Part shown: in pieces, positions 6,741 to 13,086 of the stretch
How the letters are laid out: every line of letters starts with the position of its first letter
How positions within the stretch are numbered: the stretch's first letter is position 1
NCBI GenBank assembly: GCA_049790855.1
Contig: JBAQZJ010000292.1
Span: forward strand, 1 to 13,936
Direction of reading: 5' to 3'
Source of the DNA: JACCRE01 sp049790855
GTDB lineage: Bacteria; Planctomycetota; Planctomycetia; Planctomycetales; Planctomycetaceae
DNA length: 13,936 bases
Made by a program: the position numbers and the translations under genes
Notes under the pieces: model-generated
What the model was told of the DNA's origin: nothing
Seen by the model: only the letters and a program-made list of their open reading frames with translations
Databases searched by the model: none

Positions 6741-7100
6741 GTCTTCTCCCTCACCGAATCGTGATACGTTTCAATTCATACCCCTGCAGGAGGGGCGACC
6801 GCAGACATCGAAGCCAACAATCGTGGATCGGGGCAACCCGTGACAGGATAGACCGTCCCCCGCAGTCGCGGGTGTAAGCACATCCCGCGCCGGAAGCAAA
6901 TCACATTCCACTTCACGTTGATGTGAAAGAGTTTGCGTCATTCGCCTTAACTTGGGCCGCACGCGGGGCTGTCAGTTTGACAGCCGGTGCGGGGGGGCAG
7001 AACTGTCAGAGTGTCGGTCTCCGAACGCAACGGCACCCCGGCCGCGTTTCAGTAGCCGAAGTGCCAAACCGATCACTTCGATGGTCAATCCCGCAGGCAT
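6741..7100. other. Spacer upstream of the chaperonin cluster
   Basis: This 360-base stretch has no credible gene. It holds the expected groEL promoter region on the minus strand. I see a small hairpin CCCCT/AGGGG at 6781-6795 in the probable leader, a weak TTCAC/GTGAA inverted repeat at 6912-6927, and several TGACAG or CTGTCAG sites (6841-6846, 6969-6975, 6978-6983, 7003-7009). I found no CIRCE (TTAGCACTC-N9-GAGTGCTAA) and no convincing sigma32 or sigma70 promoter. Confidence 0.6.
6967..6985. promoter_or_regulatory. Candidate operator: TGTCA palindrome upstream of groEL
   Basis: GGCTGTCA-GTT-TGACAGCC is a perfect 8-base-arm palindrome with a 3-base centre, 227 bases upstream of the first groEL start. 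A further CTGTCAG half-site follows at 7003-7009. Its symmetry and position in the chaperonin upstream region suit a dimeric regulator. The regulator's identity is unknown. It could also be the terminator hairpin of the gene at 7101-7640, although it lacks a T-run. Confidence 0.45.
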
Positions 7101-7640
7101 TCACTTCACTCCAAGTGCCTGCTCAACCGCGGCGTCGACCGTTTCGGGCGTCGGCACGTTCTCGATGCCGCCGAGCGTCGCGGCGACCTTGCCGTCGCGT
7201 CCGAACACCTTGTAATGCGGCAGCGCGCCGTCTGTGATCTCGTAGGCAGTGAAGGCGTCCTCAAGAGGCTCCTGGGCATTGATCAGCGTGCGGACGTTGC
7301 CGGCCGGCCACTCGCCGAGCTTTTCCTTCACGAGCGACAGCGTCTCGTCGTCGTTCATGTCCATGCTGACCGAATAGACGACGAGGTCGTCGGCGTATTT
7401 TTCCGAGAGTTCGACCGTGTGCGGGTACTGTTTCAGGCACGGAATGCACCAGGTCGCCCAGAAGTCGAATAGCACGACCTTGCCGGGATTCTCGGCGACC
7501 AGCTTGTTCAGTTCCTCGGGCGTCACTTCCTGAAGTTCGATCGGTGCTGCCGCGGCGGTTTCCGGCGGCGAATCGGCGTCGCAGCCCAGCAGAGCCGCCG
7601 CCAAGGCAGGAGCAATCCAGAAGCACGTTCGCCGTCTCAT
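7101..7640 (-). CDS. TlpA-like thioredoxin-fold lipoprotein
   Basis: A 179-residue exported thiol-disulfide oxidoreductase. The N-terminus has an RRR-containing n-region, a hydrophobic stretch and a lipobox ALLGC, with Cys20 as the probable lipidation site. A short Ala/Pro linker leads to a thioredoxin domain with active site WCIPC (Cys65, Cys68) in FDFWATWCIPCLKQYPH, and the cis-Pro segment ALPHYKVFGRDG. TlpA/ResA-type proteins usually reduce disulfides outside the cytoplasmic membrane, for example in cytochrome maturation; the substrate here is unknown. The start is the ATG at 7640, which gives a proper signal peptide. The frame continues to 7748, but that part translates REP copy 4. A second exported redoxin gene lies upstream on the same strand, past 400 bases of repeats, so they are probably separate transcripts. 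Confidence 0.88.
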   Translation of the reverse strand: MRRRTCFWIAPALAAALLGCDADSPPETAAAAPIELQEVTPEELNKLVAENPGKVVLFDFWATWCIPCLKQYPHTVELSEKYADDLVVYSVSMDMNDDETLSLVKEKLGEWPAGNVRTLINAQEPLEDAFTAYEITDGALPHYKVFGRDGKVAATLGGIENVPTPETVDAAVEQALGVK

Positions 7641-7701
7641 GCGTCTCTCAATTCCTTGGCAAGTCAGCAGTATCGTAGTGGCGCGACCACTCTCAAATGG
7701 T

Positions 7702-7781
7702 GGGTGGCATGCCTTCGCCGAAGGCGTAGGCATGTCCCACGTTCGCATGCCTACGGCCTATCGGCCGAAGGCATGCCACCC
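7702..7781. repeat. REP pair (BIME-like), copy 4, remote from the RAYT
   Basis: An 80-base copy of the repeat next to the RAYT gene, here 5.5 kb from the nearest other full copy. The outer arms GGGTGGCATGCC (7702-7713) and GGCATGCCACCC (7770-7781) are exact, and the flanks extend the palindrome by two bases on each side. The second half is nearly identical to copy 1, including CGGCCTATCGGCCG. It lies about 60 bases upstream of the lipoprotein start. Confidence 0.85.
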
Positions 7782-7804
7782 ACTACTTTCGCCTGGATGG
7801 ACCA

Positions 7805-7957
7805 GTAGGGTGGGTCAAGCGAAGGATCGTTCTCCCGTCAAATCGGGGTGACTGAGCGCCGACCCACCAGCCCCGTCGACGGATGATCGATGGTGGGCCG
7901 GCGCTCAATCGACTCAAACGGATCACGAACGCCGCTCGTTCGCTTGACCCACCCTAC
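7805..7957. repeat. Second palindromic repeat family (GTAGGGTGGGTC type)
   Basis: A 153-base structure of nested arms. The outer arm GTAGGGTGGGTCAAGCGAA (7805-7823) is the exact reverse complement of 7939-7957. The inner arm TGAGCGCCGACCCACCA (7853-7869) pairs with 7891-7907 with one mismatch. GGTGGGTC and GACCCACC motifs recur within it, so each half can also fold alone. Repeats with GTAGGGTGGG-type ends occur widely in bacteria as REP-like elements. It differs in sequence from the GGGTGGCATGCC family 24 bases away. Confidence 0.8.
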
Positions 7958-7982
7958 GACCACCAGCCGGGAGAAACGGCAC

Positions 7983-8005
7983 CCCGGCTGTTTGAAACAG
8001 CCGGG
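7983..8005 (-). terminator. Hairpin after the redoxin gene
   Basis: CCCGGCTGTTT (7983-7993) faces AAACAGCCGGG (7995-8005) with a 1-base centre, in practice a 10-base stem with a 3-base loop. It begins 38 bases past the redoxin stop at 8044. The T content after it on the minus strand is modest (GTTTCTC), so termination efficiency is uncertain. Confidence 0.55.
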
Positions 8006-8043
8006 CTGTCGTCGTCGGATCTTTTCACAGCCGACGCCGAACG

Positions 8044-8652
8044 TCACTCGTAGCGAATGCCGCAGCCAACCTGCTGCGTCTCGGCGACTTCGGGCTTCTT
8101 TCCCGACAGCAGAGCCTCGACGGCATCGCGAGCGTAGGTCTTTTCGACCTTGTCGGCGTTCATGGGGCTGTCGTCCCAGGCGCCCATGTACGCGATTTTG
8201 CGGTCCTTATCGAGAATGAAGACGTGCGGCGTGACGGCCGCGCCGTACGCCTTGCCGCTCTTCTGCGTTTCGTCGGCGGCGTAGACGTATTTGAGATCCT
8301 GTTCCTTCGCGAACTCTTTCATCGCCTCGGCCGATTCTTTGGGCGTCGCATTCGCGTTGATCGCCAGGAAACCGACCGATTTGCCTTTGTGGTCGGCGAC
8401 GAACTTGTTGAATCGTTCGTTGTAGGCCTGAGCGACCGGGCAGTGGTTGCACGTGAAAACGACAACCAGCACGTCCTGCTTCTCGTAGTCGGCAAGCGAA
8501 TGCGGTTTGCCGTCGATGCCTTGCAGCCCCGAGAACTGCGGTGCGGCGTCTCCGATGTCGAGCGTCTTGTTGAACTTGCCGGCGAGTGCCGGCGCGGCGA
8601 CGGTCATCACCAGGAACATCGCTCCGAAAAGCCATTGCGTCACGCGTCGCAT
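8044..8652 (-). CDS. Exported redoxin/thioredoxin-family protein with CNHC site
   Basis: A 202-residue secreted protein of the AhpC/TSA-redoxin type. A Sec signal peptide (MRRVTQWLFGAMFLVMTVAA) ends at ALA with predicted cleavage before Gly25. The redoxin domain starts DIGDAAPQFSGLQGIDGK and has VVVFTCNHCPVAQAYNERF, a CxxC pair at Cys68 and Cys71 with Asn-His between them. The cis-Pro segment is VTPHVFILDKDRKIAYMG. The family is common in planctomycetes and related bacteria, often near other exported redox proteins; substrates are mostly unknown. I chose the ATG at 8652 because AAGG lies 9 bases upstream. The ATG at 8661 would add MNR, with AAGG touching the start codon. The gene is followed by a hairpin and repeats. 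Confidence 0.88.
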   Translation of the reverse strand: MRRVTQWLFGAMFLVMTVAAPALAGKFNKTLDIGDAAPQFSGLQGIDGKPHSLADYEKQDVLVVVFTCNHCPVAQAYNERFNKFVADHKGKSVGFLAINANATPKESAEAMKEFAKEQDLKYVYAADETQKSGKAYGAAVTPHVFILDKDRKIAYMGAWDDSPMNADKVEKTYARDAVEALLSGKKPEVAETQQVGCGIRYE

Positions 8653-8842
8653 CCGATTCATCCTTCACAAAGGGGTTGACGCTTCGCTGCCTGCCGAGTG
8701 ACCGAAACAGCGGTCGCTCGAGACGGGCCGATTTCACGAACCCGCCCGAGCCAGGCGGTGTCCGAACATGGTACGCCGGACGGCGAACCGGGTGAACCGA
8801 CCGCCGGACCGCGTTCCCCGGGCGATTCCCCAGCGAGCGACG

Positions 8843-8870
8843 TTGACCCCGTTGCGGGAACCGCTAGAAT
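8843..8870 (+). promoter_or_regulatory. Sigma70-like promoter for tRNA-Pro
   Basis: TTGACC (8843-8848), a 16-base spacer, then TAGAAT (8865-8870): five of six matches to each consensus box. Predicted transcription starts near 8877, about 88 bases before the tRNA. A weaker second candidate is TTGAAG (8898-8903), a 17-base spacer and TAAAGT (8921-8926), closer to the gene. The rest of the 312-base spacer from 8653 to 8964 shows no credible gene or repeat. Confidence 0.6.
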
Positions 8871-8964
8871 CCGCCCGCCGCCGATGGACCACGATGGTTG
8901 AAGCCTCCGGGCAGTCCCGGTAAAGTTCATCGTCCCGTCGCTTTCCAGCGGTGGCACAACACTC

Positions 8965-9039
8965 CGGGGTGTAGCTCAGCTTGGCTAGAGCGCTACGTTC
9001 GGGACGTAGAGGCCGCAGGTTCGAATCCTGTCACCCCGA
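8965..9039 (+). tRNA. tRNA-Pro, anticodon CGG
   Basis: A full 75-base cloverleaf. The acceptor stem CGGGGTG pairs with CACCCCG, and the D stem GCTC pairs with GAGC. The anticodon stem CTACG/CGTAG holds loop TTCGGGA, so the anticodon is CGG at 9000-9002 (reads CCG). The variable loop is AGGCC. The T arm is GCAGG/CCTGT with loop TTCGAAT, and the discriminator base is A. The 3' CCA is not encoded. A promoter lies upstream and an intrinsic terminator downstream. The serine recombinase on the other strand ends inside the gene. Confidence 0.96.
8985..9039. other. Probable attachment-site region (tRNA-Pro 3' part)
   Basis: The last 18 codons and the stop of the minus-strand recombinase are antisense to the tRNA. 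Integrases next to a tRNA 3' end usually mark an att site there. The exact crossover core cannot be fixed without the other end of the element. Confidence 0.55.
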
Positions 9040-10523
9040 CTTTTCTCAAAATTCGGCCGTTCGGCGAGCACGTCGAACGGCTTTCTCTTTTCTGTGACGA
9101 GAGTTGCGTCGCTCAAAGTGCGGTTCAAACAGACGGATTCCAGGATCTCGCGACGGACGACCGTGTTTGAACCGCGCCAGATATCGGCGGCATTCTGACT
9201 CCAATCGAAGACCGCCCGCGCCACGTCCGCTTGGGCGGGATCGAACTCGACGAGCGCGTCGCAGGACTCGCGGACCCGCACCGCCTCGGCCTTCAGTTCT
9301 ACCGACTTCGCCTGGAACGTCTCCTCGTCCACCGAACCGGCCAGATAGGCGTTCAGCAGTCGATCCTGCATCGTCGTCAGTTCCGTCTGTCGCTTAGCGA
9401 GCGCTGCCGACTGCTGCCGCTGCTGCGATCCGACGTCCGCAAAGGCCGCCTCCAAGGTCGTTCGGAACCAGGCGGCGATTTCCGGCGACGGCATCTGTAG
9501 CCGTGCAAGGTCGGCAATGATCGCCTCTTCCAGGGCGTCGGCTTTCCAGCGGACGGTCGGATGGTCCGGGCCAGGCTTGTTATTCGCGCAGCGGTAATAG
9601 GTATGGGTGCGGACGCCGCCGCTCTTGAGCTTCCGGTAGATGCGTTCGCCTGTCACGGATTGTCCGCAGTAGGCGCAGCGGAACAGACCACCGGACAAAG
9701 GGATATCGGGACGACCGGTCCGCCGGTTCCGGCCGCTCAAGATATCCTGACAGGTCTCGAACGTCGTCCGGTCGATCAGTGGTCGATGCCGGCCCGGGTG
9801 GAACGCGCCGCGACGAGCGATCTCGCCGACATAGAAGCGATTGCCCAGCAGGTAGGAAAGAGCGGTCCGATGGAACCGCGGCTGGCTCGCGCGGTAGACG
9901 TGTCCCTCGCGCTCCAACTGGTCGGCCAGGCTCTCGAACGTGTACCGACCCGTCGAGTAGAGCTGGAACAGGCGGACGACGGTCTTCGATTTCTCCGGGT
10001 GCGGCTGGACGGGCTCGGTGCGATTGCCTTTGACGTTCAGGTATCCGAACGGGGCCAGCCCCGTCGGCCAGCCCTGCCGCACGCGCTCGTCCAAGCCTTT
10101 GAGCACCTCCTCGCGAAGATTGTCGCTGTAGTATTGGGCGACGGCCGCCATGACGTTAAACGAAAAAGTCCCGGCGGCGCCGGGACCGAACTCGTTCTCG
10201 ACGAAGCTGAGCTGTACGCCGCAGGCATCTTCGAGCTCCTGCAGCCGAACGGCGTCCCGCATGTTGCGGCAGACGCGATCGAGCTTATGGCTGAGGATCG
10301 CCTTGATCTTCTCCCGCTTGGCGTGGACCTTGATCCAGTCGATCATTGCATTGAAGATTTTGCGGGGCGAGCCGCGGCGGGCCGACTCGTCCAGCTCGAA
10401 CTCCCGCACGATGTTCCAGCCTTGCCGCTGGGCCTTCAGACGCGTGGCCCGTAGCTGAGCGTCGATCGAATAGCCCTCTCGCTGCTCGCGGGACGAAACC
10501 CGCGCCCAAATGACGACGTTCAT
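8985..10523 (-). CDS. Large serine recombinase (integrase) ending inside tRNA-Pro
   Basis: A 512-residue site-specific recombinase that cuts and exchanges DNA through a 5' phosphoserine link. The N-terminal resolvase domain starts MNVVIWARVSSREQREGYSI; Ser10 is the expected nucleophile and SHKLDRVCRN supplies further active-site Arg residues. The recombinase domain (about residues 150-265) includes GWPTGLAPFGYL. A zinc ribbon follows (CAYC at 283-286, YYRC at 309-312). A predicted coiled coil spans about 362-422, as in phage-type large serine integrases. Start: ATG at 10523 with GGGGAGGG about 8 bases upstream, overlapping the preceding stop as ATGA. Residues 495-512 (GDRIRTCGLYVPNVAL at the end) are encoded by the antisense of the tRNA, so the native C-terminus probably changes on excision. 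Confidence 0.93.
   Translation of the reverse strand: MNVVIWARVSSREQREGYSIDAQLRATRLKAQRQGWNIVREFELDESARRGSPRKIFNAMIDWIKVHAKREKIKAILSHKLDRVCRNMRDAVRLQELEDACGVQLSFVENEFGPGAAGTFSFNVMAAVAQYYSDNLREEVLKGLDERVRQGWPTGLAPFGYLNVKGNRTEPVQPHPEKSKTVVRLFQLYSTGRYTFESLADQLEREGHVYRASQPRFHRTALSYLLGNRFYVGEIARRGAFHPGRHRPLIDRTTFETCQDILSGRNRRTGRPDIPLSGGLFRCAYCGQSVTGERIYRKLKSGGVRTHTYYRCANNKPGPDHPTVRWKADALEEAIIADLARLQMPSPEIAAWFRTTLEAAFADVGSQQRQQSAALAKRQTELTTMQDRLLNAYLAGSVDEETFQAKSVELKAEAVRVRESCDALVEFDPAQADVARAVFDWSQNAADIWRGSNTVVRREILESVCLNRTLSDATLVTEKRKPFDVLAERPNFEKSRGDRIRTCGLYVPNVAL
9056..9091 (+). terminator. Intrinsic terminator of tRNA-Pro
   Basis: GCCGTTCG (9056-9063) pairs exactly with CGAACGGC (9074-9081) and is followed by TTTCTCTTTT (9082-9091). 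It starts 16 bases past the tRNA. It lies inside the recombinase coding sequence on the opposite strand, so the element may supply the tRNA's terminator. Confidence 0.75.
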
Positions 10524-10789
10524 GTCGTTTCCCTCCCCCGCCGCGTCTTGAGCAAGACCTCGGCGAATCGCTGAACATTGATCAGAATCTCGGTCGCCTC
10601 GTCGATCGAGAGCTCTCGACCGTAGAGTGGCGACCAAACCTGCCGCGTCACGTCGAGGAGCTCATCCGTGATCCAGGCCAGGGACAGCGGACGGGCGGCG
10701 CACGTGTCGGGCACTGAGCCATGTTGCTTGACGGGCGGAGGAAGTCCAGGCATGTCCGAGGGGCCCTCGGCATGCGGGGGAGAGAGCAT
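10520..10789 (-). CDS. Small protein translationally coupled to the serine recombinase
   Basis: An 89-residue protein of unknown function. The C-terminal two thirds look real: SLAWITDELLDVTRQVWSPL then YGRELSIDEATEILINVQRF and AEVLLKTRRGRETT, a compact helical segment with balanced composition. Its TGA overlaps the recombinase start as ATGA, so translation is probably coupled. The N-terminus is uncertain. ATGs at 10813, 10789 and 10753 are possible; 10753 has GAGGG about 10 bases upstream, and the terminator hairpin at 10827-10857 sets the practical limit. The open frame runs further to 11299, but that part is the Ser/Arg-rich shadow of another gene. The position suggests a partner or regulator of the recombinase, such as a directionality factor; this is inference only. 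Confidence 0.6.
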   Translation of the reverse strand: MLSPPHAEGPSDMPGLPPPVKQHGSVPDTCAARPLSLAWITDELLDVTRQVWSPLYGRELSIDEATEILINVQRFAEVLLKTRRGRETT

Positions 10790-10817
10790 GGAGCTGGTGG
10801 CGGTGCGGGTCATGCGC

Positions 10818-10857
10818 AAGAGAGAAGGCCATCGGGAGAAGTTGCCTCCGGATGGCC
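10818..10857 (-). terminator. Hairpin with pyrimidine tail after the DUF4406-like gene
   Basis: On the minus strand GGCCATC faces GATGGCC (10827-10857), with an inner GAG/CTC pairing, followed by TTCTCTCTT (10826-10818). It begins 45 bases past the stop at 10902 and may separate the helicase operon from the recombinase pair. Confidence 0.5.
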
Positions 10858-10901
10858 TCTGTCGGTCGTCAAAAGCACGGTCAGCAGATGTTCGTGCAGC
10901 G

Positions 10902-11318
10902 TCAGACCATCTCGAAAAACCATTCAGAAACGGCCTCCACGCACTCCTCCGGCTCGGCGGACTCCGGCCGCACGACCGGGATGCCGATTCGGCCGGCAAA
11001 CTCCGTCTCGCAGGTCGCGCCGTAGGAGTTGCCGGGAACGCGCAGGACGACATCGCAGCGCGCGAGCAGATCCCGGTCGTAATCGAGCCAGGCGGCGTAG
11101 GGCTTCGGCGAGACGAGGTGCCAGGCGAGCGACAGATGCGGGACGAGGGGCGCGAAGCCCGCCTCGAGCAGCGCGTCGGCGATGCAGAGCATCCGATGCG
11201 TGTTCTCGATCGGATCGGGCTGCGAGAACGGGCCGGCGAGATAGACGAGCGGTCGGCGGACCGCCGTATGCCGCACCGGCCGCAGGGACTGTCGTTCAAC
11301 GCTTGGAAGTATCAGCAT
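10902..11318 (-). CDS. DUF4406-like / nucleoside deoxyribosyltransferase-fold protein
   Basis: A 138-residue protein. The core starts PLVYLAGPFSQPDPIENTHR, the phosphate/nucleoside-loop signature of the DUF4406 and nucleoside 2-deoxyribosyltransferase-like fold. It continues with ADALLEAGFAPLVPHLSLAW, DYDRDLLARCDVVLRVPG and a small-residue turn plus Glu (NSYGATCETEFAGRIGIPVV). Members are frequent in phages and may act on nucleotides, but activity is mostly untested. I chose the ATG at 11318, with AAGGA about 10 bases upstream; an in-frame TTG at 11327 is less likely. It follows the helicase by 76 bases on the same strand, in a phage-like replication operon, which fits a nucleotide-metabolism role. 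No signal peptide or membrane segment is seen. Confidence 0.7.
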   Translation of the reverse strand: MLILPSVERQSLRPVRHTAVRRPLVYLAGPFSQPDPIENTHRMLCIADALLEAGFAPLVPHLSLAWHLVSPKPYAAWLDYDRDLLARCDVVLRVPGNSYGATCETEFAGRIGIPVVRPESAEPEECVEAVSEWFFEMV

Positions 11319-11394
11319 AGGGAGCAAATCCTTGGATGAAGAGGGGGTGGTGCAGCGCCAGATTCAGCGGCTGCGGAGCCGGGGCTTCCCCAGA

Positions 11395-13086
11395 TCAAAA
11401 CGGCACGTCATCGAGGTCGACCTCGCCCCAGACGGGACTCGGCTCCGGCTGCGGGCCGAGCCGGTAGGCGATGATCCGGTCGAACTTCTCGCCGACGACC
11501 GAGCGGAGCGTGATCGAATCGGTCTGGGCGAGGGCGCCGCCATTTGCGCGGTCGACGGCCTGTTCCGCCGTCTCCGGTACCGCATCCGGCGAGCGTTCCT
11601 GCCACCATCGGACGGCCTTGCGGCGGGCCCAACCGGCGTGTTCGAAGCAGATCCACTCGCTGGCCCAGTGATCGAGGCCAAGGCGATAATCGACGCGCAT
11701 CGTCTTCGGGGCGTCGTCGTCCGCGTCCTTCCTGGTATGGACGCTGTAGACGACGTCGCGGACCTCCCATTCCCGGTCGATCACCTCGCCGCTGAGCACA
11801 CCGCCCTCGGCCGCGCGGCCGTCGTGCCGCGGCGTCTCCGGTTTCGGAAACGCATGGCCGCAGTCGGGACAGACGCGGTAGGCGGCCGAGATCAATGCGC
11901 GGCACTCCGGGCACTCCTTCGCCGGCGCCTCGCCGGTCCCGCGCGTGCCCGCCGACGGCAGCCGCAGCCGATCGACCGGGCCGTGCCGGAGGACGTTGCC
12001 GCCGTAGTCGAGGACGAGACAGTTCGATTTGCCCGCATGCCGGCGAAAACCGCGGCCGACCATCTGGTAATAGAGACCCGGCGAAAGCGTCGGCCGCAGC
12101 AGCACGACGCAGTCGATGTTCGGGGCATCGAAGCCGGTCGTGAGGACGTTGACGTTGCAGAGGTACTTGAGCGGCGCCCGCTCGAACAGGCCGTTCTGCG
12201 GCGCCTGTCGAAACCGCGCCAGCAGTTCGTCCCGTTCGGCATCGGGCGTCTCGCCGCAGACGAAGCCGCACTCGACGCCGTGCCGCCCGGCCAGGATCTC
12301 CGTGACGTGCCGGCCGTGAGTCACGCCCGCCGCGAAGATCAGGACCGACTGCCGGTTGCGGGTCAGTTCGACGATCTCGGCGCAGGCCGCCTCGACGAGC
12401 GCGGCCTCGTCCATGACGGCCTCGACTTCACCGGCTACGAATTCCCCGGCCCTCACGTGCAGCCGCGACGTATCGGCCCTGGCGATGCCGGCCTTGCTGA
12501 CGAGCGGCGACAGGTAGCCGTCGCGGATCAGTTCACGGACGCCGATCTCGAAGCAGACGGCATTGAGAAAGTGGTCGTCACGGCAGATCGGGCCGGCGTC
12601 GAGCCGGAACGGCGTCGCCGTGAAGCCGACGATGCGCTGGTGCGGGCAGGCGGTCTTTGCGTCGTCGAGGAATTGTCGGTACATCCCCTCGCCGTCGGCG
12701 GGGATGAGGTGGCACTCGTCGACGAGGATCAGGTCGAAGGCCCCAAGCTCGGCGGCCCGCTGATAGACCGACTGGATGCCGGCGACGATCACCGGACGAT
12801 CGGTATCCCGGCGTCCGAGGCCGGCCGAATAGACGCCGACCTTGAGGTCGGAACAGACCTGCATCAGCTTGTCGACCGACTGCTCGAGCAGCTCCTTGAC
12901 GTGCGCGAGGATCAGGACGCGGCCGTGCCAGGTCCGGACGGCGTCGCGGCAGATCGCGGCCATCACCGGCGTCTTGCCGCTCCCGGTGGGCAGCACGACG
13001 ACCGGGTTCGTGTCGTGCTCCCGCAGGTGCCGGTAGACGGCCTCGACGGCCGTCTGCTGGTAGGGCCGGAGTGCGAACACGATCAC
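11395..13086 (-). CDS. SF2 DEAH-type helicase with zinc ribbon and SSB-like C-terminal tip
   Basis: A 563-residue ATP-dependent DNA or RNA translocase of superfamily 2, the type found in phage replication modules. Domain 1 has the Q-like start ALRPYQQTAVEAV, Walker A PTGSGKT (ending at residue 39), Walker B/DECH at 123-126 and motif III GFTATPFR. Domain 2 has a motif V-like CNVNVLTTGFDAPNIDCVV and motif VI YQMVGRGFRR. A zinc ribbon follows (CPEC...CPDCGHAFP), then an unassigned C-terminal region rich in Trp and acidic residues. The last residues are GEVDLDDVPF, very like the acidic tip by which bacterial SSB recruits partners. The start is the GTG at 13086, which overlaps the preceding stop as GTGA. 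It could serve element replication or recombination. Confidence 0.92.
   Translation of the reverse strand: MIVFALRPYQQTAVEAVYRHLREHDTNPVVVLPTGSGKTPVMAAICRDAVRTWHGRVLILAHVKELLEQSVDKLMQVCSDLKVGVYSAGLGRRDTDRPVIVAGIQSVYQRAAELGAFDLILVDECHLIPADGEGMYRQFLDDAKTACPHQRIVGFTATPFRLDAGPICRDDHFLNAVCFEIGVRELIRDGYLSPLVSKAGIARADTSRLHVRAGEFVAGEVEAVMDEAALVEAACAEIVELTRNRQSVLIFAAGVTHGRHVTEILAGRHGVECGFVCGETPDAERDELLARFRQAPQNGLFERAPLKYLCNVNVLTTGFDAPNIDCVVLLRPTLSPGLYYQMVGRGFRRHAGKSNCLVLDYGGNVLRHGPVDRLRLPSAGTRGTGEAPAKECPECRALISAAYRVCPDCGHAFPKPETPRHDGRAAEGGVLSGEVIDREWEVRDVVYSVHTRKDADDDAPKTMRVDYRLGLDHWASEWICFEHAGWARRKAVRWWQERSPDAVPETAEQAVDRANGGALAQTDSITLRSVVGEKFDRIIAYRLGPQPEPSPVWGEVDLDDVPF

Noticed and set aside
5121..6764. 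547-codon open frame on the plus strand
   Set aside because: It mirrors the groEL at 5058-6740 codon for codon. This is a known artefact of GC-rich groEL genes, with no independent domain or ribosome site.
6741..7100. CIRCE/HrcA operator upstream of groEL
   Set aside because: Searched by eye for TTAGCACTC and GAGTGCTAA on both strands; no match.
8658..8957. 99-codon minus-strand frame in the spacer before tRNA-Pro
   Set aside because: Gly/Ser/Pro/Arg-rich, no homology I recognise, overlaps the redoxin start and the tRNA promoter region.
9561..10454. 297-codon plus-strand frame over the recombinase
   Set aside because: Shadow of the serine recombinase; no motifs and no ribosome site.
10790..11299. 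Upstream extension of the small coupled protein to 259 residues
   Set aside because: This part is the Ser/Arg/Pro-rich shadow of the DUF4406-like gene and crosses a terminator-like hairpin.
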